Assembly (NCBI GenBank): GCA_949739095.1
Contig: CATIYX010000254.1
Span: forward strand, 1-30,685
Direction: 5' to 3'
DNA: 30,685 bases
Source: an uncultured Clostridia bacterium
GTDB taxonomy: Bacteria > Bacillota > Clostridia > RUG12999
Below, piece after piece: positions 8,160 to 17,600 of the stretch (position 1 is the first letter of the stretch; every line of letters starts with the position of its first letter). The position numbers and the translations under genes are program-made. The notes beneath the pieces were generated by a model. It did not search any database. It was not told where the DNA came from and saw only the letters and a program-made list of their open reading frames with translations.

Positions 8160-9392
8160 ATGAAAAAGAATTTTATCACAGGATTTATTTCAGGCGCAAT
8201 TGCGTTCACAATGGTAGGCGCATTTGCAGCGAATATGGTAACAGCACCAAACACCTATCCCGTACAGTTTGATGGAAAAAATGTCAGCATTGAGGGATAC
8301 AATATTGATGATTATTCCTATTTTAAATTACGCGACATTTCTAAAATAGTTGGGGGCTTTGGTGTGGATTTTAAGGACGATACCATTGTTCTGACTTCTG
8401 AAAATAGAGGACTTACCATAAAGGACGAGGGTATGTTCTCATCGGGCGGTACAGTAACAGAGCCGATAGAGGGAGAATTTGACGCTACAACAAATTGGCT
8501 TGATTCTACACGCAAGGGCAACACTGCGCACATAGACCACGCAAATGTACTTTATCAGATACCCGAAAATGAAACAGGCTTGCCGATGGTATTCCTGCAC
8601 GGCTACGGTCAGTCACGTATGGGCTGGATGACAACTCCCGACGGACGCGAGGGTTGGTCAACATCATTCCTCAGAAAAGGACACAGCGTATTCCTTGTAG
8701 ACCAGCCACGCAGAGGGGAAGCGGGTTCAACGGCTGCAATGACAAATGACGGCATTGATACTTGGTCGGCAGAATCAAAGGAATATATGCCAGGCGATCA
8801 GGCGTGGTATACACATTTCCGTATCGGACGTACGGCTCCCGAACGCTATGACGGTTCGCAGTTTCCTGAGGGTGCAGAAGCGCAAAATCAGTTCTTCCGT
8901 CAAATGACGCCGAACACAGGCAGCTTTGATATGGAAGTGAATGTAGCGGCTATGAATGAAGTTATGAAAGATGTTAAGGCAAAGACAGGTAAAAAGAGTA
9001 TTTATGTAACACATTCTCAAGGCGGCAGAGTCGGCTGGGATGTTGATACTGAAAATGTTGCGGCAATCGTCGCAATAGAGCCGGGCGGCACTCCTGAAAT
9101 CGGTTCGGAGCAGTACAAGAAATTCCTTGATGCGAAAATTCCTATGATTATTTATTTCGGTGATTATATTGATAATGGTCCTGAGGATATTCAGTCAACA
9201 GATTTTTGGAAGAATGTTAGAGATGCGGCAGTTGCGTTTGCCGACAGCTACAACAAAGACGGCGGCAACTGTACCGTTATCAATCTTCCTGACATTGGAA
9301 TGACAGGTAATTCACACTTTATGTTCCAAGAGAAGAACAGTGAAGAAATCGCACAGCACGTTGAAAACTGGATTAAAGAAAATGTGAAGTAA
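8160..9392 (+). CDS. Exported alpha/beta-hydrolase esterase (esterase-713-like) with N-terminal stalk-like domain
   Basis: Encodes 410 aa from ATG 8160, preceded by AGAAAGGA; an in-frame ATG at 8139 lies upstream of that ribosome site. A signal peptide (cleavage near AFA-A, residue 23) is followed by a short beta-rich segment, about 35-80 (YPVQFDGKNVSIEGY, then YFKLRDISKIV), resembling one half of the copper-amine-oxidase-N stalk domain. The hydrolase begins near residue 110, with FLHGYG as oxyanion loop, Ser286 in HSQGG, Glu307 in IEPGG and His386 in GNSHFMF. A Glu acid in this position is, from memory, typical of the esterase-713-like group, which hydrolyses esters. The enzyme therefore probably works outside the cell or at the wall. 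It is the third gene of unit A; the substrate is unknown. Confidence 0.82.
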   Translation: MKKNFITGFISGAIAFTMVGAFAANMVTAPNTYPVQFDGKNVSIEGYNIDDYSYFKLRDISKIVGGFGVDFKDDTIVLTSENRGLTIKDEGMFSSGGTVTEPIEGEFDATTNWLDSTRKGNTAHIDHANVLYQIPENETGLPMVFLHGYGQSRMGWMTTPDGREGWSTSFLRKGHSVFLVDQPRRGEAGSTAAMTNDGIDTWSAESKEYMPGDQAWYTHFRIGRTAPERYDGSQFPEGAEAQNQFFRQMTPNTGSFDMEVNVAAMNEVMKDVKAKTGKKSIYVTHSQGGRVGWDVDTENVAAIVAIEPGGTPEIGSEQYKKFLDAKIPMIIYFGDYIDNGPEDIQSTDFWKNVRDAAVAFADSYNKDGGNCTVINLPDIGMTGNSHFMFQEKNSEEIAQHVENWIKENVK

Positions 9393-9408
9393 TTCGGAGG
9401 AATGAAAT

Positions 9409-10041
9409 ATGAAAGTAGCTTTAGTAAATGGCAGTCCACATAAAGCAGGCTGCACATATACAGCTCTCAGCGAGGTGGCAAAAACGCTTAACGAAGAAGG
9501 CATAGGAACAGAAATCTTTTGGATAGGAACAAAACCGCTTGCGGGCTGTATTGCTTGTAAAAGTTGCGTGAACACAGGTAAATGTGTATTTAATGATACA
9601 GTAAATGAATTTAAAGAAATCGCAAAAGACTGTGATGGATTTGTGTTTGGTTCTCCTGTGCACTATGCAGGAATGAGCGGAGCTATGACCTCATTTATGG
9701 ATAGATTATTCTATTCTGATTTTGGTAACGCAAATCGAACATTTTATATGAAGCCTGCGGCGTGTGTTGTATCAGCGCGCCGTGCAGGAACAACCGCTAC
9801 TTTTGACCAGATGAATAAGTATTTTACTATTCAGGAAATGCCTGTTGTTTCATCTCGGTATTGGAATATGGTACACGGAGCGGAGTCAGAGCAGGTTGCA
9901 GAAGATAAAGAAGGATTATACACAATGCGTGTGCTCGGACGCAATATGGCATTTATGCTAAAATGTAAGGAAGCCGGACTAAAAAACGGGGTTGAACTTC
10001 CAAAACGAGAGGAAGCGGTGTTTACTAATTTTATAAGATAA
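9409..10041 (+). CDS. NADPH-dependent FMN reductase family protein with iron-sulfur-flavoprotein Cys motif
   Basis: Encodes 210 aa without a signal peptide, so cytoplasmic. The N-terminal VALVNGSPHKAGCT is the FMN phosphate loop of the NADPH_dep_FMN_red fold, and FVFGSPVHYAGMSGAM is the second flavin-contact loop. Cys47, Cys50, Cys53 and Cys59 make a compact Cx2Cx2Cx5C motif like the one holding a 4Fe-4S cluster in archaeal Isf iron-sulfur flavoproteins. It would pass electrons between a reduced nicotinamide or ferredoxin and an unknown acceptor. GGAGG lies 8 bp before the ATG. The stop codon lies inside an octanucleotide tandem repeat. A related protein is encoded two genes downstream. Confidence 0.85.
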   Translation: MKVALVNGSPHKAGCTYTALSEVAKTLNEEGIGTEIFWIGTKPLAGCIACKSCVNTGKCVFNDTVNEFKEIAKDCDGFVFGSPVHYAGMSGAMTSFMDRLFYSDFGNANRTFYMKPAACVVSARRAGTTATFDQMNKYFTIQEMPVVSSRYWNMVHGAESEQVAEDKEGLYTMRVLGRNMAFMLKCKEAGLKNGVELPKREEAVFTNFIR

Positions 10042-10067
10042 TAAGATAATAAGATAATAAGATAATA
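10033..10067 (+). repeat. Tandem octanucleotide repeat (ATAAGATA, four copies plus ATA)
   Basis: Four perfect head-to-tail copies of ATAAGATA run from 10033 to 10064, followed by ATA. The repeat supplies the last codons and stop of the gene before it and ends one base before the CGGAGG ribosome site of the gene after it. Confidence 0.95.
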
Positions 10068-10078
10068 CGGAGGCGGCA

Positions 10079-11320
10079 ATGAATATTAAGAAATTATACG
10101 TTTTGGTATTGGTGACAGCGATTCTTACCGCCCTGAATATTACAGTGTGTGCGGCAAAAGCGGAACTGAAAATTGAAAATGAGAAAATAAATAATAATAT
10201 GATTACCTATACGGTTTCATCAAGTGAACCGCTTTCGGGTGCGCTTATATGTGCGGTATATGACGATGACGGACTGCTTAGCGGTGTAAATACAAAAAAA
10301 TATGAAACCTCGTCACAAGTGCTGGAAATAAGCATAAACGCAGATTTTGAAAAAGGAATGAGTAAGATATTTTTTTGGAACTCTCTTGACGGTATGCAGC
10401 CTTGGGCAAAGAGTGTAACTTCAGAGTGGAATAAAGAGTTTAGTGCTTATACAGGTGATACTAAAATATCAGACGTAATAAACGACCCGTGTTTTAACGA
10501 TTACGGCAGATTGATTTTTCCTGTAAACAGCGGATATTACAGCGGCGACACTTTGAAAAATCTTAGATTGACTTGGTATAACTATATTGACCCCGATAAA
10601 ACTATCGAAATTACAAATTACTTAAAAGCACAGGCTGTCAATGGTGAAACCATATTCTATGATATTTATACCGAAGCAGAAAAAGCGGCTGATTCCGAAA
10701 AAAGAAATACGGGACTGTTCTTTTTCAAGGGAAATCTGGGAGAAAAGTTTGCCGTATGCAATTCAGGAGGAGGATTTGCCTATGTAGCCGCTATGCACGA
10801 CAGCTTTCCTCACGCATTGGAGCTTAGCAAACAGGGATATAATACTTTTGCTCTGATTTACCGTCCCGGCTGGGAAACAGCTTATGAGGATTTAGGACGC
10901 GCAATATCTTTCATTCTGGATAATGCCGATGAATTAGAGGTAGATACAGACGGATATTCCTTATGGGGCGGCAGCGCAGGAGCAAGAATGGCGGCGACAT
11001 TGGGAAATGAAAACTATCTTCAACAGTATTCTAAGAGAACCGATATTCCGCAGGCTTCGGCAGTTATAATGCAGTACACAGGCTATACGGACACTTCCGC
11101 AAATGACGCTCCGACCTATGCTTGTGTCGGAACAAATGACGGTATTGCAAGCTGGCGTACTATGCAAAATCGGTTGAATACTCTTACTGCTTCTTACGGG
11201 ATTGCAACCGAGTTCCATTCGTATGACGGTCTGACTCACGGTTTTGGTCTTGGTAGAGGAACAGTAGCTGAAGGCTGGATTTATGACGCAGTGAGATTTT
11301 GGGAGGAAAATGTAAAATGA
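10079..11320 (+). CDS. Exported alpha/beta-hydrolase (acetylesterase/lipase-like) with N-terminal beta domain
   Basis: Encodes 413 aa; CGGAGG lies just upstream of ATG. A signal peptide (cleavage near VCA, about residue 25) is followed by a beta-sandwich-like domain, about 28-115, that ends in the motif IFFWNSLDGMQPW; a variant of this motif occurs in the exported flavodoxin at 18581. The hydrolase domain carries a Gly-rich NSGGGF loop in the oxyanion-hole position, nucleophile Ser299 in GGSAG, Asp354 in VGTNDG and His387 in LTHGFG, a complete triad of the acetylesterase/BD-FAE type. It probably removes acyl groups from an external ester. Its stop overlaps the next start by 4 bp (ATGA), showing translational coupling. 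Confidence 0.82.
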   Translation: MNIKKLYVLVLVTAILTALNITVCAAKAELKIENEKINNNMITYTVSSSEPLSGALICAVYDDDGLLSGVNTKKYETSSQVLEISINADFEKGMSKIFFWNSLDGMQPWAKSVTSEWNKEFSAYTGDTKISDVINDPCFNDYGRLIFPVNSGYYSGDTLKNLRLTWYNYIDPDKTIEITNYLKAQAVNGETIFYDIYTEAEKAADSEKRNTGLFFFKGNLGEKFAVCNSGGGFAYVAAMHDSFPHALELSKQGYNTFALIYRPGWETAYEDLGRAISFILDNADELEVDTDGYSLWGGSAGARMAATLGNENYLQQYSKRTDIPQASAVIMQYTGYTDTSANDAPTYACVGTNDGIASWRTMQNRLNTLTASYGIATEFHSYDGLTHGFGLGRGTVAEGWIYDAVRFWEENVK

Positions 11321-11856
11321 GTAAAAAGGTTTTAATTCTTTCGGGCAGTCCGAGAAAGGGCGGCAATTCGGATTTATTATGTGATGAATTTATGCGCGGA
11401 GCGCAGGAAAGCGGCAATGACGTTGAAAAAATTTTTGTCAGGGACAAAAAGATAGGTTATTGCACTGCCTGCTATTATTGTCGTGATACAGGAAATGGTT
11501 GCGCGATAAAGGACGATATGGCAGAAATTCTTGACAAAATGCTTGCGGCAGATGTAATCGTTATGGCAAGTCCCGTTTACTTCTATTCCATAGATGCACA
11601 GATGAAAACAGTGATTGACCGCACTGTTGCAAAATGGCGGGATATCAAAAACAAAGAATTTTATTACATTATGTCCGCTGCAGAAAATAGCAACACTGCA
11701 ATGGATTGCACGCTGGAATGTTTTAGAGGGCTTGCAGTTTGTCTTGACGGGTCAGTGGAAAAAGGAATTATCTATGGAACAGGCGTATATGAAGCGGGAA
11801 CAATAAAAAATACACCTGCATTTAAAGAAGCATATGAGATGGGATTAAATGTATAG
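11317..11856 (+). CDS. Flavodoxin-fold NAD(P)H:FMN oxidoreductase with Cys motif
   Basis: Encodes 179 aa from ATG 11317, which overlaps the previous stop as ATGA; GGGAGG at 11300-11305 serves as ribosome site. The protein is cytoplasmic. VLILSGSPRKGGNS is the flavin phosphate loop and VMASPVYFYSIDAQMK the second flavin loop. Cys49, Cys52, Cys55 and Cys62 form Cx2Cx2Cx6C, again the iron-sulfur-flavoprotein pattern. It belongs to the same superfamily as the 9409 product but is shorter and clearly divergent, so this is not a recent duplication. It is translationally coupled to the exported hydrolase before it. Confidence 0.86.
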   Translation: MSKKVLILSGSPRKGGNSDLLCDEFMRGAQESGNDVEKIFVRDKKIGYCTACYYCRDTGNGCAIKDDMAEILDKMLAADVIVMASPVYFYSIDAQMKTVIDRTVAKWRDIKNKEFYYIMSAAENSNTAMDCTLECFRGLAVCLDGSVEKGIIYGTGVYEAGTIKNTPAFKEAYEMGLNV

Positions 11857-11869
11857 GAGGAATTTGAGA

Positions 11870-13444
11870 ATGAAAAAATTATTATCCATTTTAATGATAT
11901 TAGTATTTGCAATGTCGTTGATGACCGGCTGTTCAGCAGCGGAAAATAAAGCGACAACAACAGAGAACTTTATTCTCACAATGCAAATCGGCAATTCGAT
12001 AATGAACGTAAACGGTGAGAGCCGAGAAATTGATCCGGGGCGAGGAACGGTTCCGGTTGTGGAAAACGACAGAACACTTGTGCCTATTCGTGCGATTATC
12101 GAAGAAATGGGCGGTAGTGTAAATTGGGACGAGGAAACGCAAACCGCTTTGCTTGAATATAGCGGGGATATTATCACGCTGACAATCGGCAGCACAGTTG
12201 CGTATTTAAACGAAACGGCAAATACACTTGATGTTGTCCCACGTATAATTAATGACCGCACAATGCTTCCTATCCGCTTTATTGCAGAGAGCTTCAAGTT
12301 TAATGTGGATTGGGACGAAGAAACACAAACAATAACAATAACAAAATCGGCTGCATCGACAACCACACCGATAACAGCACCGAAAAAAGGCGGTAAAACT
12401 TTGGTTGTATATTATTCGGCAACAGGAAGTACAGAACGTGTTGCAAATTATATTGCGGCAGCGGCAAATGCAGATATTTTTGAGTTAGAGCCGTCACAGC
12501 CATACACAAGCGCAGATTTGAATTATAGCAATGACAGCAGCCGCGTGGTGCGTGAACACGATAATCCCGAGTTACAAGATACTCCGCTTGTGTCAACAAC
12601 TGTTCCGAATTGGAGCGAATATGACACCGTATTTATCGGCTATCCTATTTGGTGGCACTCAGCATCGTGGGTAGTATATAACTTTGTCAAAGACAATGAT
12701 TTTACAGGCAAAACGGTTATTCCTTTCAGCACCTCCGGAAGTTCAGGCGAGGTCGGTGATGATGTCATTAAAACTATGACAACGACAGGTAATTGGACAG
12801 AGGGCAGAGGTTTTACGAGAGCAAGCGAAAGCGATGTAAGCGAATGGGTAAAAAGCGTTATTCCTGATACAAGCAGTACGGCTTCCGAAAATACAAGCGA
12901 CAGCAAAACTCTTGTAGTATATTTCTCACAGCCCGAAACAACAAAAGCTGACAATATGACGCGGGAGGAAGATAACAGCACTGTTGTTATAAATGGTGAG
13001 GTTTTAGGAAATACGCAGTATATGGCGTATGTTATAGCAGAAAATAAAAACGCGGATATTTTCAGAATTGAGCCTGAAAAACCATATCCGACAGACCACA
13101 GCACATTGGTTGACTTAGCGGCTGACGAGCAAGACCAAAAGGCTCGTCCTGCAATTAAAGATAAAATTGAAAATATAAATGACTATGACACAATCTTCTT
13201 AGGCTACCCGAATTGGTGGGGCGATATGCCAATGATACTTTATACTTTCCTTGAAAGCTATGATTTGTCGGGTAAAACAATTATTCCGTTTAACACTCAC
13301 GGTGGTAGCGGTTTTTCAAGCACTATAAGCACTATCCGCACCCTTCAGCCGAACAGCGATGTATTAGAGGGGTTGTCTATATCTCGTAATCACATACAGG
13401 ACGCGGAACAGGAAATTGTAGATTGGGTAAACGGATTAAAGTAA
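11870..13444 (+). CDS. Surface lipoprotein: stalk domain plus two tandem flavodoxin domains
   Basis: Encodes 524 aa from ATG 11870 (AGGAGG upstream; the in-frame ATG at 11849 precedes that site). The N-terminus is a lipoprotein signal with SLMTGC, Cys21 being the likely lipidated residue. Residues about 38-163 form a copper-amine-oxidase-N 'stalk' domain with two NDRTLVPIRA-type repeats. Flavodoxin 1 starts near 176 with the FMN phosphate loop YYSATGSTERVA and the aromatic loop GYPIWWH. Flavodoxin 2 starts near 346 with a divergent phosphate loop (YFSQPETTKAD) and GYPNWWG. Flavodoxins normally carry electrons in the cytoplasm, so two of them on an extracytoplasmic lipoprotein is unusual. Flavodoxin 1 is very close to the exported flavodoxin at 18581. 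The electron source and partner are unknown. Confidence 0.88.
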   Translation: MKKLLSILMILVFAMSLMTGCSAAENKATTTENFILTMQIGNSIMNVNGESREIDPGRGTVPVVENDRTLVPIRAIIEEMGGSVNWDEETQTALLEYSGDIITLTIGSTVAYLNETANTLDVVPRIINDRTMLPIRFIAESFKFNVDWDEETQTITITKSAASTTTPITAPKKGGKTLVVYYSATGSTERVANYIAAAANADIFELEPSQPYTSADLNYSNDSSRVVREHDNPELQDTPLVSTTVPNWSEYDTVFIGYPIWWHSASWVVYNFVKDNDFTGKTVIPFSTSGSSGEVGDDVIKTMTTTGNWTEGRGFTRASESDVSEWVKSVIPDTSSTASENTSDSKTLVVYFSQPETTKADNMTREEDNSTVVINGEVLGNTQYMAYVIAENKNADIFRIEPEKPYPTDHSTLVDLAADEQDQKARPAIKDKIENINDYDTIFLGYPNWWGDMPMILYTFLESYDLSGKTIIPFNTHGGSGFSSTISTIRTLQPNSDVLEGLSISRNHIQDAEQEIVDWVNGLK

Positions 13445-13459
13445 TCGAGGCGATTTTGA

Positions 13460-14446
13460 ATGAAATACAGAAATTTAGGCAACAGTGACATAAAAATTTC
13501 TACGGTAGGACTTGGCTGTATGGGTATGACGCACGCATACGGTGCGCCGTCCGATGAAACAGAAATGATAAAGCTGATACATTCAGCTTTTGATATGGGT
13601 ATTACATTCTTTGATACAGCGGAATGTTATATCGGAACAGATGAAGAAGGTCAGACAGTGTATAACGAGGAATTAGTCGGCAAAGCGTTAAAACCATATC
13701 GGGATAAGGTAATAATCGCTACTAAATTCGGTGTACAGCATAATGTGGACAGCTCCCTTTCTATGGACAGCCGCCCCGATACTATCAGAAAAAGCATTAA
13801 CGGCTCATTAAAACGCTTGGGAACAGATTATATTGATTTGTATTATCAGCATAGGATTGACCCAAACATTCCGCCTGAAGAAGTGGCGGGCGTTATACAG
13901 GATTTAATTCGTGAGGGTAAAATTCGAGCTTGGGGTATTTCCGAAGCAGGCGAACAATATATACGATGCGCGAATAGCGTTTGCCGCGTGTCTGCTATTC
14001 AAAACAGATATTCAATGATGTACAGAGAATATGAAAACTTAATACCTGTACTCAATGAGCTTAATATTACGCTTGTTGCACATTCCCCATTGGCGAACGG
14101 TTTTCTGTCGGGAAAATATAATAAAAATTCCGTATTTGACAAACAGTCCGATTATAGAAGCGCAATGCCGCAATTTAGAGCGGACAGCGTAGATAAAAAC
14201 CGCGAGCTGCTTGATATGCTTAGCAATATAGCGGAAACCAGATATTCCACTCCGGCGCAGATTTCTCTTGCATGGCTGATGTCAAAGGGTATAGTGCCTA
14301 TTCCGGGTACAAGGAATCTGACAAGACTTGAAGAAAATACAGGCGCAGCGAACATTACGCTGACACAAGATGAAGTATCAAAAATTGATAATGCGCTAAA
14401 TACTATGGAAATGTCAGAAGTATTCGGAGGGCATAAAGCAAAATAA
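13460..14446 (+). CDS. Aldo/keto reductase (IolS/YakC-like)
   Basis: Encodes 328 aa, the longer AKR form, with N-terminus KYRNLGNSDIKISTVGLGCMGM typical of AKR11/13-type enzymes. The catalytic tetrad is Asp52, Tyr57, Lys89 and His131. IVPIPGTRNLTRLEENT near the C-terminus is the NADPH-binding signature. It has no signal peptide, so it is cytoplasmic. The ribosome site is weak (GAGG about 10 bp before ATG). This is the last gene of unit A, ended by the strong terminator at 14505. The sequence does not reveal which carbonyl it reduces; the family includes pyridoxal and inositol-related reductases as well as general aldehyde reductases. Confidence 0.92.
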   Translation: MKYRNLGNSDIKISTVGLGCMGMTHAYGAPSDETEMIKLIHSAFDMGITFFDTAECYIGTDEEGQTVYNEELVGKALKPYRDKVIIATKFGVQHNVDSSLSMDSRPDTIRKSINGSLKRLGTDYIDLYYQHRIDPNIPPEEVAGVIQDLIREGKIRAWGISEAGEQYIRCANSVCRVSAIQNRYSMMYREYENLIPVLNELNITLVAHSPLANGFLSGKYNKNSVFDKQSDYRSAMPQFRADSVDKNRELLDMLSNIAETRYSTPAQISLAWLMSKGIVPIPGTRNLTRLEENTGAANITLTQDEVSKIDNALNTMEMSEVFGGHKAK

Positions 14447-14504
14447 ATACAGTCCATTATTGCGTTTTATTTAAGTGCTTTAATGAAATACCCCTCAAAA
14501 AAAG

Positions 14505-14545
14505 GCGGGCATACTTGACAGTACTCTTGTATGTCCGCTTTTTTT
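14505..14545 (+). terminator. Rho-independent terminator of unit A
   Basis: Stem GCGGGCATAC / GTATGTCCGC with one G-U pair, a 14-nt loop and seven T residues. An A-run lies directly before the stem, so it could also stop transcription from the other strand. It lies 9 bp before promoter block B. Confidence 0.9.
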
Positions 14546-14553
14546 GACAAGAA

Positions 14554-14622
14554 GTGTAAACCTTAGAGTTATAACTGATAAACTAATCGATACTTCTGTC
14601 AAGGAAGAGGCAGTGGTATAAT
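14554..14622 (+). promoter_or_regulatory. Promoter-operator B: second copy of the conserved 46-bp block
   Basis: Positions 14554-14599 repeat the block at 5999-6044 with no gap. They include the same core GTTATAACTGATAAACTAA and the same TTCTGT at the -35 position (14594-14599), again 17 bp before a -10, here a perfect TATAAT (14617-14622). Beyond the block the two promoters diverge, apart from the -10, so the shared part is probably kept by selection for binding. An AGGAGG ribosome site follows at 14641. Confidence 0.75.
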
Positions 14623-14654
14623 TATCGTATAAAATGACATAGGAGGAACGGAAA

Positions 14655-17600
14655 ATGAAAAATAAGATCATTTCCATTATTATTGCAGTTATTATGATAG
14701 TAAGCACAGCCGCAAGTGTATTTGCGGCAGATAGCGCCACAGCAGGTACGGAGGTATATTCAAGTATGAGTGAAACAGAAAAAACAGATTTCATAAGTGA
14801 TAATCTCAGTGTGAGATTACAGCACTTGTCAAGACTTGCGAGCATTTCATCAAATCAAGCTCTTGATAAAATAGAAGACGAAATCAAATCCGCACTGTCA
14901 GACGGACTTAAAGCTGTTGAAATTAAAGAAGCAATTTATCACAGCGGCGCATACTGCGGTTTTACTCGCGCGGCGGCAGCACTTGACAGAGCAGATGAAA
15001 TATTAAATTCTTTAGGTGAGGATGTTACATACAAAAGCCGTATTACCTCAACAGAGGAAACCCGATATAATGACGGTTTAACCGTACAGCGTTTTCTGTT
15101 CGGACCGCAGATAGGAACGATTACGGACGGTATGGAGGAGTCATTAAAAATGCAGACGCTTTTTCTTTCGGGAATATGCTTCGGTGATTTCTATAACCGC
15201 GTAGGACTTCCGCTTTATGAAAGAGAATTTATAACGCTTTGCACAATAGCCGGTAATGGTAATTGCAGAGGTCAGCTTGGCGGACACGTGGGCGGTAACT
15301 TAAATGTAGGACACCCAAAAGATATGCTCCGCGCGGCTATGCTTTATAACGAAGATATTAACGGCGCGGAAAAGACAAATCTTGTTCTTGATGTAATTGA
15401 TACTACCGAAACAGAGGTAAACGCAAACCCGACAGAGGAGCGTCCGCAGCCTACCGAAGCAATCACAACTGATTTCAAGAGCGATAGCGAGGAGCTTTTA
15501 AGCCTTATGTCGCACTTTAAGTCAGACGATAAGGATAATTATGTAGGAAGAAATATTGATGAAAAAACACAAGAAATTTTAATTTCCGCAACGGAAGCAG
15601 TCATAAACGGAACTGAAATTCCGACAAGCACAGATAAGGCGACACAGATTTTAATTGACTTTGCTGTAATGGGAGCGCAAGGCGGCAGAGAAAGCGAACT
15701 TGCAGGAAAAATCGCAGAGGGATATTCGGCAGGTTTGACAAGCGACAATATGCTTGCCGTGCCGCTTCTGACAGCTCCATATAACGGTTTTCCGAGAACT
15801 CTTAATATGAGAAACGCACTTTCGGCAGCGATTGATGCAGCAAAGGTAGCGACGCCTACAAAAACTACTGTAATAATGCAGATTGGCAATTCCAAAATGA
15901 CAATAAACGGCGCAGAGCAAAGCATTGACGCAGAAGGTACGACTCCTGTTGTTATTAATGATAGAACTCTTTTGCCTGTACGCGCGTTTGTTGAGAGTAT
16001 CGGCGGAGCGGTTGAATGGGACGAAGATACGCAGACCGCAACGCTTAATTATAGCGGAAATGAGATAAAGTTAGCCATAAATCAGACAACGGCATATTTG
16101 AATAACGAAGCAAAAACTCTTGATGTTGCGCCAATTATTATAAATGACCGAACAATGCTTCCGATTAGATTTATTGCAGAGAATTTTGGATATACAGTTT
16201 TATGGAATGATGATACTGAAACTGTTACGATTATCAATGCCGATATGATTGATAACGTATTTGCAAAAGGTGATATAAATCCTGCCTCCCCCAAGTTTAC
16301 AGGCGTGTCATATATGAATTGGTTGACTGCTTATGATGAGGAAAATATGAAAATTCCCGCTTTCGGTCAAGTAACTTTTGAACCCTGTACAAGAACAGAT
16401 TGGCATTACCACGACGGCGGACAAATACTTCTCGTAACAGAGGGCGTTGGTGTGTTTGAAATGGAGGGCGAAGAAGCGAGAATTATGCAGGCCGGTGATG
16501 TGATTTTAATTCCACCGGGCAAAAAGCATATGCACTCGGCTACCCCTGATAGTTGGTTTGCCCATATCGCAATCGGTGTAAATCCGGGCGTAGGTACAAC
16601 AAATTGGCTTGATAAAGTAACTGATACAGAATATAACGCGGCTGTAAAGGCGGCGCGCGCAAACGGAACAATTCGTGAAAAGGGCGAAACAATGTTTCCC
16701 AAAGGAACAGAATTTAATGCAGAGGGTTATACAGGTACAATATATAAAAATATGCTTGTTGAATATGAAAGTGTGTTTAACTGTCCCGAAGTTGATAATT
16801 ACACAATGGAGGCCGGTGCAAGGACGGATTGGCACTCACACGAAAGCGGTCAGCTTATGATCGTTACAAACGGAACAGGTATTTATCAGGAAGACGGACA
16901 GCAGCCACGTATAGTAAAAGCCGGCGATGTGATAGAAGCACAGCCGAATGTAAAGCATTGGCACGGCGCGGCAGATGAACAGTTTGCGTATATTGCCGTA
17001 AATGGCAATCCGGACAAGGATAAAGTTACTTGGGGCGATAAGATAACTGATGAAGAATATAATTCCGTAAAAGCAGGCGGAAGCATTGCGATTGCTGATA
17101 CAAAATCGGGAAAAATACAGGGATACGTTCATAATGATATTTACACCTATCACGGCGTACCGTATGCAGAAGCACTAGAGCGTTTTGTTCCGTCAGAAAG
17201 TGTTAAGCCGTGGGTGGGTGTGAAAACAGCGTATTCTTACGGCGCAATCGCACCGCAAGTGGGAAATAATACAAATATGGACGAGAATTGCCAAAATTTA
17301 AATGTATGGACGCCTGACATAAACGACGGTAAAAAGCGTCCTGTTATGGTATGGCTGCATGGTGGCGGATTTTCAACAGGTTCATCTATTGAAAGTCCTG
17401 CGTATGACGGAGAAAATCTTAGTAAAAAAGGTGATATTGTAGTTATATCAGTCAATCACAGGCTAAATTCACTTGGTCATTTGGATTTATCGGCTTATGA
17501 CGATAAGTACAAGTATTCTGCCAATGTTGGTATGACGGATATTATAAAATCGCTTGAATGGATAAGAGATAATATAGAGAACTTCGGCGGCGATCCTGAT

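Noticed and set aside
14554..14582. MerR-type operator on the minus strand in promoter block B (AACTCTAAGG half site with TTTACACT)
   Set aside because: Copy A does not keep the CTC triplet, no gene lies on the minus strand to the left of either block, and no MerR gene is present. The plus-strand promoter fits much better.
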